Positions 17,563 through 25,517 of a stretch of DNA of 64,000 nucleotides are shown here, piece by piece. Made by a program: the position numbers and the translations under genes. The notes beneath the pieces are model-generated. The model saw only the letters and a list, made by a program, of their open reading frames with translations. It ran no database searches and was not told the origin of the DNA. Positions within the stretch are counted from its first letter, which is position 1. Each line of letters begins with the position of its first letter. The stretch is from Flavobacterium tistrianum (lineage in GTDB: Bacteria; Bacteroidota; Bacteroidia; Flavobacteriales; Flavobacteriaceae), in contig NZ_QJRH01000069.1 in assembly GCF_003254545.1 (NCBI RefSeq), positions 62,001 to 126,000 on the forward strand, written 5' to 3'.

Positions 17563-17605
17563 GGTTCTGAGATTCTAAGTTACTAAGATTCCAGAACCTT
17601 TTTTT
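17563..17605 (+). terminator. Probable terminator of ddl within a repeat
   Basis: A 7-bp stem GGTTCTG / CAGAACC (17563-17569 with 17592-17598) is followed by seven Ts. The loop contains GATTCTAAGTTACTAAGATT, part of a short tandem family also seen near 40452. Confidence 0.55.
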
Positions 17606-17689
17606 CACTTACAAAATTATCAGACTGAGCAAAGCGAAAAACTTTGAACCTTTGTCACTCTGAGCCTTTGAACCTCAAACAAAAAAAAA

Positions 17690-18148
17690 ATGCGAAAAGC
17701 CATATTCCCAGGATCATTTGACCCAATTACTTTAGGACACGAAGACATTATCAAAAGAGGAATTCCTTTATTTGATGAAATTGTAATTGCCATTGGTGTC
17801 AATGCCGAAAAAAAATACATGTTTTCATTAGAAGAAAGAAAACGTTTCATAGAAGAAACCTTCAAAGACGAACCAAAAATTACGGTTATTACTTACGAAG
17901 GATTAACAATCGATTTGGCAAAAAAAGAAAAAGCTAATTTCATTTTAAGAGGTTTACGCAACCCGGCCGATTTCGAATTCGAAAAAGCGATTGCGCACAC
18001 CAACAGAAAACTGTCTAAAATAGAAACTGTTTTCTTGCTGACAGCTGCAAGTACCTCATTTATCAGTTCAAGCATTGTACGTGACGTATTGCGCCATGGA
18101 GGCGAATACGAAATGCTGGTTCCAGATGCGGTTAGAGTTAAGAAATAA
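17690..18148 (+). CDS. coaD: Phosphopantetheine adenylyltransferase
   Basis: 152 aa, normal length. CoaD transfers AMP from ATP to 4'-phosphopantetheine, the penultimate step of coenzyme A synthesis. The nucleotidyltransferase signature is present: AIFPGSFDPITLGHEDII (residues 4-21) with the TxGH motif, and the second motif SSSIVRDVLRHGG near residue 125. NFILRGLRNPADFEFE is the pantetheine-binding region. Cytoplasmic hexamer in known members. It is 136 bp after ddl, separated by repeats and a terminator-like hairpin. Confidence 0.96.
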   Translation: MRKAIFPGSFDPITLGHEDIIKRGIPLFDEIVIAIGVNAEKKYMFSLEERKRFIEETFKDEPKITVITYEGLTIDLAKKEKANFILRGLRNPADFEFEKAIAHTNRKLSKIETVFLLTAASTSFISSSIVRDVLRHGGEYEMLVPDAVRVKK

Positions 18149-18161
18149 ACACCCTAAAAGC

Positions 18162-18237
18162 CATTGCGAGGAACGAAGCAATCACATTTGCATTTCACAA
18201 AGCATATCCTCATGAGATTGCTTCGTTCCTCGCAATG
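18162..18237. repeat. Inverted repeat with perfect 22-bp arms (CATTGCGAGGAACGAAGCAA family)
   Basis: 18162-18183 and 18216-18237 are exact reverse complements separated by 32 bp. The sequence is a widely distributed intergenic repeat that I recall from Bacteroidota and other phyla. It lies between coaD and the PhnA-like gene. Confidence 0.85.
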
Positions 18238-18319
18238 ACCAAACACAACAATCAAATCATAAATTTGCAATGCTTATCAATTATAAGTAATTTCGCATTT
18301 TTAAAACAAACAACAAACA

Positions 18320-18898
18320 ATGAGTATCGAGAGAGAATTAAGCAAACGAAGCGGGTCAAAATGTGAACTTTGCGGTAATGAAGAAAATTTAAAAGTTTAT
18401 CAAGTCCTTCCTACTAGAAAAGGAGGTCTTGATGAAGCAATATTTGCCTGTAACACTTGCATTGACCAAATTGAAAATCCAGACAACGTAGATTTAAATC
18501 ACTGGAGATGTCTTAACGACAGTATGTGGAACGAAAATATTCCGGTACAAGTTGTGGCTTGGAGAATGTTAAGCCGTATGCGTGCTGCAGGATGGCCACA
18601 AGAATTGCTTGATATGATGTACCTAGACGACGAAACGCTAGAATGGGCAAAAGCAACAGGCGAAGGCGAAGATGATGAAAATAAATTAGTTCACCGCGAC
18701 AGTAATGGCGTAGTGCTACAACACGGAGATTCTGTAGTTTTAATCAAAGATCTTAAAGTAAAAGGTTCTAGTATGGTTGCCAAACAAGGAACTGCTGTTA
18801 GAAACATTCGTTTAGATCACGAAAACGCTGAATACATTGAAGGAAAAGTAGATGGACAACAGATTGTGATTATTACACAGTATGTTAAGAAAATATAA
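18320..18898 (+). CDS. PhnA domain protein (zinc ribbon)
   Basis: 192 aa. The N-terminal zinc ribbon has CELCGNEENL (Cys pair near residues 14-17) and a second pair CNTCIDQI near 44-47. A helical middle follows (VVAWRMLSRMRAAGWPQELLDMMYLDD). The C-terminal PhnA domain (residues ~125-192, DSNGVVLQHGDSVVLIKDLKVKG) has an SH3-like fold. Despite the name, PhnA proteins are not the phosphonoacetate hydrolase and their role is unknown; the fold suggests nucleic-acid or protein binding. Cytoplasmic and monocistronic, followed by an inverted repeat with a terminator in its middle. Confidence 0.88.
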   Translation: MSIERELSKRSGSKCELCGNEENLKVYQVLPTRKGGLDEAIFACNTCIDQIENPDNVDLNHWRCLNDSMWNENIPVQVVAWRMLSRMRAAGWPQELLDMMYLDDETLEWAKATGEGEDDENKLVHRDSNGVVLQHGDSVVLIKDLKVKGSSMVAKQGTAVRNIRLDHENAEYIEGKVDGQQIVIITQYVKKI

Positions 18899-18900
18899 TT

Positions 18901-19068
18901 TTTGAGGTTCAGAGGAACAAAGGTTTAAAGGAACAAAGATTTCTAATTGAAATCAAACCTTTGAGCCTAAAAACAAAAAAGCTGTTCATAAGAACAGCTT
19001 TTTTTATGTATAGAAGAGACAACTAAAAAACTTTGTCCCTTTAAACCTTTGTTCCTCTGAACCTCAAA
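18901..19068. repeat. Inverted repeat with 38-bp arms around a terminator
   Basis: Arms 18901-18938 and 19031-19068 are reverse complements at 37 of 38 positions. Each contains GGTTCAGAGGAACAAAGG. The left arm starts 2 bp after the PhnA stop and the right arm ends 4 bp before the stop of the convergent gene. Related fragments (ACCTTTGTCACTCTGAACCT type) occur at 17647 and 28898. Confidence 0.85.
18978..19003. terminator. Bidirectional terminator
   Basis: A 10-bp stem AAAGCTGTTC / GAACAGCTTT with a 4-nt loop and T-rich/A-rich flanks, centred between the 38-bp inverted arms. Confidence 0.88.
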
Positions 19069-19072
19069 AAAA

Positions 19073-19519
19073 TTATTTTTGGAATAATTTACTGATTTGG
19101 TCTTTTACGAAAGGCTCAGAAACGTTGTTTGTATCAGCATCTCTTTCTTTGCTAGAAACCATAAATTGTACAGTTGCTTTGTCTGGAACTACATTTCCTG
19201 TGTAGTGCAACCAAATGTAGTTATTTGGCAATTCTAATTTGATATCATACAAAGGTGTTGCTGTAAATCCTCCAACAATAATGTTATAAAGGTTATTGTA
19301 GGCATTATCGATGTTTTTGAATGAAAACTTTCTTAAGTTAGAAGAATCTTCATCGTTTTGGATAATAGTATAATACACCGTGTACTCATCTCCAATTTTT
19401 TGGATGTAATTGTTATTTACTTTCCCTAATTTCTCAACAGGAACAGTTTCAAGAACCTTTACTTGTGCAAACGAAACAAAGCTAAATAACATAGCTGCAA
19501 GGGTAATAATGTTTTTCAT
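19073..19519 (-). CDS. Secreted protein of unknown function
   Basis: 148 aa with a signal peptide (MKNIITLAAMLFSFVSFAQV, cleavage after SFA). The mature part is about 129 residues, mixed alpha/beta, with a KVNNNYIQKIGDEYTVYYTI stretch and no cysteines in the mature chain, probably periplasmic. No family recognised. It is transcribed alone, convergent with the PhnA-like gene; the 212 bp upstream to the helicase gene end is AT-rich without visible structure. Confidence 0.7.
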   Translation of the reverse strand: MKNIITLAAMLFSFVSFAQVKVLETVPVEKLGKVNNNYIQKIGDEYTVYYTIIQNDEDSSNLRKFSFKNIDNAYNNLYNIIVGGFTATPLYDIKLELPNNYIWLHYTGNVVPDKATVQFMVSSKERDADTNNVSEPFVKDQISKLFQK

Positions 19520-19731
19520 ACTGAATTTGGGGTTACAATTTTACTGTAGCAAAAAAACATAGAATTATTGAAAAAACACCTATCAAATCATTATTTTTTT
19601 AACATAAAATTGTAAAACTTAATCACAAAATTATAAACTACTGAAATACAACAAAATAAATATTAAAAATTAAAATTTCAATCTTCACATCTAAATCTTG
19701 CTTCTTGCATCTTTCTTCTAATAATCAGAAA

Positions 19732-21093
19732 TCAGTACTTCCCTCTCTTCTCCTCTTCTACTTTCTTGATGACATTTCGGGCAACTTCGATTTTAAACTT
19801 CTTGCCTTTCATTTTTTCATCTTTAATGTTTTTCAGCAAGTCTTTTACTTTATTGTATTTAACCGCTGCAAACGAAACAAAATCTTTTACTTCGATTAAT
19901 CCTAAATCGTCTTTTTCTAGTTTTCCTTTTTGAGAAAAGAATCCAACGATATCAAATTTGTTCAGTTTTGTTTTCTTTCCGCCACTGATGTATATAGTTT
20001 GAAATTGAGGTGGTTTTGGAAGCGAAACTTTCCCTTCCACATCAAAAACCTCCATTTCATAATCTAGGTAATCTAATTGCTTTTCACTTTCGTGAATGAT
20101 AATATAAGCCGTTCCCGTTGCCTGCATACGTGCTGTGCGCCCGTTACGATGCGTAAATTCGTCTTCTTTTAACGGAAGATGGTAATGAATAACATGTTTC
20201 ATTTCTGGAATATCCAAACCTCTCGCAGCCAGATCGGTTGTCACTAAATACGTCACACTTCCGTTTCTAAACTGAATTAAAGCCCTCTCACGCTCATCCT
20301 GATCCATTCCGCCGTGATAATACACCGAATAGATTCCTTTCTCGTTTAAAGTATCGCTAATACGTTCTGCAGCGTCGCGATGATTACAGAAAATAATTGC
20401 TGATTCTGATTTTAGAGAACAAATCAAATTGAATAAACTTTGCAGTTTATCTTTTGATGGCGAAATCACCATTTTCATTGAAAGATTTGTCTTTTCTTCT
20501 TCCTCTGGAATAAAATCTAAAACAGTCGGATTTATAACACGTGTATATTTCGGAATTTCAATATCTGAAGTGGCAGAAACCAAAACTCTTTTATTTACTT
20601 TCGGCAATCTGCCAATAATAAAAGACATTTGCTCGTGAAACCCTAATTGAAGCGATTTATCAAACTCATCTAAAATTAAAGTCTGAATTTTATCGGTTCT
20701 AAAAGTATCTCTGTCAATATGATCTGCAATTCTTCCAGGCGTTCCAATTAAAACCGCTGGCGGATTGCTTAAGTTTTTCATTTCCGTTTCAATCGAATGT
20801 CCGCCGTAACAAATATTTACTTTGTACTGCGTTCCCATTTTCTTCCAAACCTGTTCGATTTGTAATCCCAATTCGCGCGACGGAACCAAAATCAAACATT
20901 GAACCGATAAGATTTCTGCTTGCAGCAATTCTAAAACTGGCAGCAAAAACGCTAATGTTTTTCCAGATCCTGTTGGAGAAAGCAATAAAACGTTGTTATC
21001 GTTCAGAATAACGTCATGAGCAGTTTCCTGCATCTCGTTGAGGTTCTGAATCGCTAAATTCGAAAGTATATCGTTGGAATGGTGTTTTTTCAT
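19732..21093 (-). CDS. DEAD-box RNA helicase with DbpA-type C-terminal domain
   Basis: About 453 aa from the ATG at 21093 (MKKHHSNDILSNLAIQNLNE); an in-frame ATG 14 codons earlier is unlikely. Helicase motifs in order: Walker A SPTGSGKT, VPSRELG, motif II DEFD (a variant of DEAD), SAT, then the C-terminal RecA domain with TDLAARGLDIP and HRNGRTAR. Residues ~375-445 (YISGGKKTKLNKFDIVGFFS) match the DbpA RNA-binding RRM, which in DbpA targets 23S rRNA hairpin 92. The tail is basic. Role: probably large-subunit assembly. Motif II as DEFD rather than DEAD is worth noting; it keeps the essential D-E pair. Confidence 0.92.
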   Translation of the reverse strand: MKKHHSNDILSNLAIQNLNEMQETAHDVILNDNNVLLLSPTGSGKTLAFLLPVLELLQAEILSVQCLILVPSRELGLQIEQVWKKMGTQYKVNICYGGHSIETEMKNLSNPPAVLIGTPGRIADHIDRDTFRTDKIQTLILDEFDKSLQLGFHEQMSFIIGRLPKVNKRVLVSATSDIEIPKYTRVINPTVLDFIPEEEEKTNLSMKMVISPSKDKLQSLFNLICSLKSESAIIFCNHRDAAERISDTLNEKGIYSVYYHGGMDQDERERALIQFRNGSVTYLVTTDLAARGLDIPEMKHVIHYHLPLKEDEFTHRNGRTARMQATGTAYIIIHESEKQLDYLDYEMEVFDVEGKVSLPKPPQFQTIYISGGKKTKLNKFDIVGFFSQKGKLEKDDLGLIEVKDFVSFAAVKYNKVKDLLKNIKDEKMKGKKFKIEVARNVIKKVEEEKRGKY

Positions 21094-21114
21094 GCTGCAA
21101 AAGTAGGGAAAGTT

Positions 21115-21375
21115 TTTTAACCGCAAAGCACGCAATCCCGATGGCTATCGGGATACGCAAAGGTCGCAAATTTTATCTGCAAAGCTTCGCGAACTTTGCG
21201 TTTTTATAAAACCCTTAAATAAAAACTTTGCGCTCTTTGCGGTTAAAAAGCATAAAGCATATCAAAAGTTCACGCAAAGTTTATGTTCAAAGCTTTGCGA
21301 ACTTAGCGTTTTTCAAAACCTTGAATATAAAAAAATCTTTGCGCGCTTTGCGTTAAAAAAAACACACAATACATA
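21115..21375. repeat. CTTTGCG-type intergenic repeats
   Basis: Several partial copies of sequences such as CGCAAAGTTCGCGAAGC and CTTTGCGCTCTTTGCGGTT in both orientations fill this spacer. It also includes a palindrome ATCCCGATGGCTATCGGGAT (21135-21154). Related text recurs near 23190, 28265-28325, 28815-28850 and 47290-47345. No ORF is present. Confidence 0.75.
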
Positions 21376-21402
21376 AAACTTGAAACCTTAAACTTGAAAC
21401 AA
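21376..21402. repeat. Tandem AAACTTGAAAC repeat
   Basis: Two AAACTTGAAAC units in a 27-bp stretch, 26/27 identical to 16535-16561. Both copies lie a few tens of bp upstream of a plus-strand gene start (ddl, M14 peptidase). Confidence 0.7.
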
Positions 21403-21438
21403 AAAATTTTATATTTGATTCCTATTAAACCCAAAATC

Positions 21439-23166
21439 ATGAAACTTTTTACAATTCTTTTTTCACTTTTCACCATAACTATTTCCGCGCAAAGCAATAA
21501 AAAATACGATACGTTTTTTGAGAAAGGAAACGGTAATCAATCTGCCTCTTATCAAGAAACTATCGCTTATTGGAAGATACTTGCTGCAGATTTCCCAACG
21601 ATTCAAATGAAAGAAATGGGATTAACCGATTCTGGCGAACCTTTGCACATGATTACTTTCAATCCGGACAAAGAATTTGATTTTGATAAAATACAAAAAA
21701 CAAAAGCCGTTTTGTTTGTAAATAACGGAATCCATGCTGGAGAACCAGACGGAATCGATGCAACCATGCAATTCTACAGAGATTTGGCAACAGGAAAAAT
21801 GAAAGCGCCAAAACATACCGTTTTGGTTACGATTCCCGTTTATAATATTGGTGGAGCTTTAAACCGAAATTCGACAACTCGCGCGAATCAGGACGGACCA
21901 GAAATTTATGGTTTTAGAGGAAATGCCAGAAACTACGATTTGAATCGTGATTTAATGAAATCGGATACTCGAAATACTGAAAGTTTTGTAGAGATTTTCC
22001 AGAAAATAAATGCCGATGTTTTTATCGACAATCACGTGAGCAACGGCTCTGATTATCAATACAAACTGACGTACATCATGACGCAGCACAACAAACTCGG
22101 AACGGTTCTAGGCGATTTTATGAATAACGAAATGATGCCTGCTTTGGTAAAAGATCTTCAGAAAAAGAAAATTGAAACTACGCCTTATGTCGATTCGTTT
22201 AAAGATACGCCAGACAAAGGTTTTGGGCAGTTTGTAGATAGTCCGCGATATACTACGGGTTATACTTCGCTGTTTAATACAATTGGTTTTGTAGTCGAAA
22301 CACACATGCTGAAAAAGTATGCAGAACGCGTAAAAATGACGTATGAATACATGAAATCGACTATGGATTTTACCGATGCAAACTATCAGAAAATAAAAGA
22401 TTTAAGAGTACAAAATTTAGAACAATATCAGCCTAAAAAATCTTATACTTTAAAATGGGAAATGGACAGCACAAAAGCAACTACTTTTTCGTTTTTAGGA
22501 TATGAAGCAGGCTACAAAAAAAGCGAAGCGACAACAGGAAATCGTTTGTATTACGACAGAAGCAAACCGTACAAAAAAGACGTTCCGTACATTAAAGAAT
22601 TTAAATCGGTTAAAGAAGTTGTGATTCCTACGGCTTATATTATTCCTAGAGGATATTGGAATATTATTGAGCTTTTGAAAAACAATAATATCTCGTTTAA
22701 ACAAATTAAAAACGATACGATTATAGAAGTCGAAAGCTACAGAATTGCCGATTTTAAAACCGTTCCTTCTGCTTACGAAGGACATTATTTACACCGAAAT
22801 ACAACGGTAACTTCTAAAATCGTTAAAATGGCTTTCGCCAAAGGAGATTATCTAGTTCCAACAAACCAAAAAGGCGTAAAATACATTCTAGAAGCTTTTG
22901 AACCAGAAGGTGTTGATTCGTTCTTTAACTGGAATTTCTTCGACCCAATTTTACAACAAAAAGAACATTACTCAGAATATATTTTTGAAGATACTGCGGG
23001 ACAACTTTTAAAAGAAAATCCAGATCTAAAAGCAGAATTAGAAACCAAAAAACAAAACGACAGTGAATTTGCTAAAAACTCCCAAGCACAATTGGATTGG
23101 ATTTACAAGCATTCGGTTTATTATGAAAAAGCGCATATGCAATATCCTGTTTATCGAGTTTTGTAG
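21439..23166 (+). CDS. Secreted M14-family zinc carboxypeptidase
   Basis: About 575 aa from the ATG at 21439 (MKLFTILFSLFTITISAQ), which makes a signal peptide with cleavage near residue 17. The M14 zinc site is visible: H-x-x-E in NNGIHAGEPDGIDA and the third ligand His in FIDNHVSNGSDYQY. The catalytic Glu is probably in GFVVETHML. The C-terminal ~250 residues (from ~340) form an extra domain seen in Bacteroidota M14 proteins. It removes C-terminal residues from peptides, probably in the periplasm or outside. A TATATTTG box (21410-21417) lies 22 bp before the start. Confidence 0.88.
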   Translation: MKLFTILFSLFTITISAQSNKKYDTFFEKGNGNQSASYQETIAYWKILAADFPTIQMKEMGLTDSGEPLHMITFNPDKEFDFDKIQKTKAVLFVNNGIHAGEPDGIDATMQFYRDLATGKMKAPKHTVLVTIPVYNIGGALNRNSTTRANQDGPEIYGFRGNARNYDLNRDLMKSDTRNTESFVEIFQKINADVFIDNHVSNGSDYQYKLTYIMTQHNKLGTVLGDFMNNEMMPALVKDLQKKKIETTPYVDSFKDTPDKGFGQFVDSPRYTTGYTSLFNTIGFVVETHMLKKYAERVKMTYEYMKSTMDFTDANYQKIKDLRVQNLEQYQPKKSYTLKWEMDSTKATTFSFLGYEAGYKKSEATTGNRLYYDRSKPYKKDVPYIKEFKSVKEVVIPTAYIIPRGYWNIIELLKNNNISFKQIKNDTIIEVESYRIADFKTVPSAYEGHYLHRNTTVTSKIVKMAFAKGDYLVPTNQKGVKYILEAFEPEGVDSFFNWNFFDPILQQKEHYSEYIFEDTAGQLLKENPDLKAELETKKQNDSEFAKNSQAQLDWIYKHSVYYEKAHMQYPVYRVL

Positions 23167-23341
23167 ATTTTTTTTGATTGCTTTTTTTTTAACGCAAAGT
23201 ACGCTAAGATTTTTTTGATTTTGATTAGGTTTGGCTTGCGAGAAGAACGCAAAGCTTTGGCTGTAGAGCTTGTCTAAGTTGAAATACTGTAAAATAAATT
23301 GCAATTATGTTTTTCCATACTTTTTGTCTATTCTAAACATT

Positions 23342-23349
23342 TATATTTG
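23342..23349 (+). promoter_or_regulatory. Candidate -7 box of the KAP NTPase gene
   Basis: TATATTTG, an exact TAnnTTTG match, followed by AAATTAATAAT. The same text with one change (AAATCAATAAT) follows the TATATTTG at 25473-25480. A TTG lies at 23324-23326 with a 15-bp spacer, shorter than usual. Confidence 0.4.
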
Positions 23350-23389
23350 AAATTAATAATATTGAACTCTTACAAATCGTAGTCAAAAA

Positions 23390-24838
23390 ATGAAACTTGA
23401 AATTACATCCGAAATTGAAAGATTTAACAATCATTTAAATTTATTAGATAATAATCAAATTATTTTCTCTGGAATTTTTGGAATAGGAAAAACATATTTT
23501 TTAAAAGAGTTTTTTGAAACAAAAAATGAAAAATACGACTCTTTTCTTTTGTCTCCTGTAAATTATTCAATATCCCAGAATGATGACATTATAGAATATA
23601 TAAAATATGATATTGCTTTTCAACTTTTAAGCAAAAATATTGATTTCGAAAAAACTGACTTCTCAACATTACTTACGTCTCAATTTTATCTTAAAGAGAA
23701 TTTTCTTGATACAATCGCATTATTGGCAAAAAATGGAGGGAAAATTGGGAAGGCGCTCGGAGATATTTACGAAAATCTAAAAGAACTTATTAATAACATT
23801 AAGCTACATAATAAAGAAGTACAAATTGACGAACAAACTGAATTAATTGATTTTCTAAAAAAAATAACTCTAAAAGATAATTCAATATATGAAGAAAATA
23901 GAATTACAGAATTAATCTCTGGCTTAATTGAAAAACTTAAAGAAAATTCTAAAGAAATCATTTTAATTATTGACGACCTTGACAGATTAGATCCTGAGCA
24001 TATTTTTAGAATACTAAATGTTTTTGCTTGTCATTTTGATTTGCCAAATTTTACCAAAAATAAATTTGGATTTCATAAAGTAATACTTGTTTGCGACATA
24101 GATAATATCAGAAATTTATTTCATTCAAAATACGGCTTAAATGTAGACTTTTCTGGATATATTGATAAATTTTATAGTCGTGAAATATTTTTATACAACA
24201 ACAAAGAGATTGTTAATCAATCAATTAATAAAATTCTTGCATCTATAAATTTTAAAGGGAATTACGAACATATAATTAACTTCAAAGACTCTAATAAAAT
24301 GTCTACAGATAACTTTAGAGAAGTATTAGTAGATTTAGTGAATTATGATTTGTTAAACCTTAGAACTTTATTAAAATTAGCCGATAAAGAATATGATTTT
24401 ATTTTTTTTCGCTTTAAAATTGATGAAAATTCACGAAATGTTTCCAGTTGGCATTACAAAAAAATATTAATATTTGATTTTTTAGTCTCTTTTTATGGTT
24501 CCGTAACAAGTGTAAGAACAGCTTTAACTAAATTGAATGAAAGAAATCCATACAAGATGATAGATAAGTATGGAATAAGAAAATATGGAAACTTAATAAC
24601 TCTTTTAGATTACAGAAACCACAAAAACACAGAAGGAAATTTTCAATATAAAAATCCAAATCTGAATTTAAAAATCAATTACTCAATATCAAGGTTTGGT
24701 AATTCCCATGAAGAAATTAGCGCTGATATTATAAATTTGGAATATATCAATAATTCCATGCAAAGATTTGATTTCCCTTTCTCACAATTACTAAAAATTG
24801 CATTTGAAGAATATGTCAATCTTTCAAAAATCAAATAA
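23390..24838 (+). CDS. KAP-type P-loop NTPase, lone
   Basis: 482 aa. Walker A GIFGIGKT (28-35) and a strong Walker B with the KAP-type pattern IILIIDDLDRLDPEH (190-204), followed by a sensor-like KVILVCDIDNI near 240. About 150 residues of helical text separate the Walker motifs, which is where KAP NTPases often carry membrane insertions; here the insert (TIALLAKNGGKIGKALGDIY) is only weakly hydrophobic. KAP NTPases occur in animals and patchily in bacteria, and some are linked to phage defence; function here is unproven. The gene is visibly more AT-rich than its neighbours, with many ATA and TTA codons, and has no partner gene, which suggests transfer. Confidence 0.85.
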   Translation: MKLEITSEIERFNNHLNLLDNNQIIFSGIFGIGKTYFLKEFFETKNEKYDSFLLSPVNYSISQNDDIIEYIKYDIAFQLLSKNIDFEKTDFSTLLTSQFYLKENFLDTIALLAKNGGKIGKALGDIYENLKELINNIKLHNKEVQIDEQTELIDFLKKITLKDNSIYEENRITELISGLIEKLKENSKEIILIIDDLDRLDPEHIFRILNVFACHFDLPNFTKNKFGFHKVILVCDIDNIRNLFHSKYGLNVDFSGYIDKFYSREIFLYNNKEIVNQSINKILASINFKGNYEHIINFKDSNKMSTDNFREVLVDLVNYDLLNLRTLLKLADKEYDFIFFRFKIDENSRNVSSWHYKKILIFDFLVSFYGSVTSVRTALTKLNERNPYKMIDKYGIRKYGNLITLLDYRNHKNTEGNFQYKNPNLNLKINYSISRFGNSHEEISADIINLEYINNSMQRFDFPFSQLLKIAFEEYVNLSKIK

Positions 24839-24875
24839 AAAAACGTAACCGAAAAATGCTAGCAATATCAAGCAA

Positions 24876-24910
24876 AAAAGCCTAATAAAAACAAATTTTA
24901 TTAGGCTTTT
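24876..24910. terminator. Bidirectional terminator
   Basis: A perfect 15-bp stem (24876-24890 with 24896-24910, AAAAGCCTAATAAAA and its complement) around a 5-nt loop, between the convergent KAP and XRE genes. Confidence 0.92.
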
Positions 24911-24935
24911 CTATATTCAAGAAAGAATAAAAAAC

Positions 24936-25352
24936 TTATTTACCCTTCAATATTTTTTCTAAATACTCCACTTTATCTTTTTCAGCTTGAACCAAACGTT
25001 CGTAAAGCTTTTTATTTTCTTCGATGGTTTCCATTAACTTATCTAATGGATTAAAAGTGAATACCGGTCCATGTGAAAATGCACCATTACTACCACTATT
25101 ATCGTAGAAATTATTAAAATAATTGAACACACTTTCTTCTGAAAAATTCTTAAGAGCTTCTACAGTTACTCCCAAAGCTTTTGCAATATCAACAAGTCTT
25201 TCATCATCGATTGTTTCGCTATTTTCAATGTTAGAAATAGATTGTTGGCTTACTCCTAAAGCTTGTGCCAAAGCTTCCTGCTTCATATCTCTAAGTTCAC
25301 GAATTCGGCTTATTTTTCGTCCTATGTGGTTTGGTTTTGCTAGTGTGCTCAT
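24936..25352 (-). CDS. XRE-family helix-turn-helix regulator
   Basis: 138 aa. Residues 11-65 form a Cro/C1-type HTH: ISRIRELRDMKQEALAQALG, then VSQQSISNIENSETI as the recognition helix region, then RLVDIAKALGV. The C-terminal part (FNYFNNFYDNSGSNG, then a charged coiled-coil-like helix) may mediate dimerisation; this layout is common in stand-alone regulators of Bacteroidota. Targets are unknown. It is divergent from the plus-strand gene at 25518, with 165 bp between, so that gene could be a target. Confidence 0.9.
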   Translation of the reverse strand: MSTLAKPNHIGRKISRIRELRDMKQEALAQALGVSQQSISNIENSETIDDERLVDIAKALGVTVEALKNFSEESVFNYFNNFYDNSGSNGAFSHGPVFTFNPLDKLMETIEENKKLYERLVQAEKDKVEYLEKILKGK

Positions 25353-25472
25353 AATTCAAAATACTATTCAGGTAATAACTAGTAATGTTTTGCTATTGCA
25401 TTTCGAACAAAAATACAATAAATATTAATCAATTATTCTAATTCATCAATTTCCTACTTATTTTTAAAATTA

Positions 25473-25480
25473 TATATTTG
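25473..25480 (+). promoter_or_regulatory. Candidate -7 box of the gene at 25518
   Basis: TATATTTG 38 bp before the ATG, followed by AAATCAATAAT as at the KAP promoter. No TTG is found at 17-23 bp upstream. Confidence 0.35.
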
Positions 25481-25517
25481 AAATCAATAATTTATAAATC
25501 ATTAAAAGCCAAAATAA

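Noticed and set aside
24936..25352. XRE protein plus neighbour as a toxin-antitoxin pair
   Set aside because: The neighbours are convergent (KAP) or divergent (DUF6882-like), not in an operon with it, and neither is a known toxin fold.
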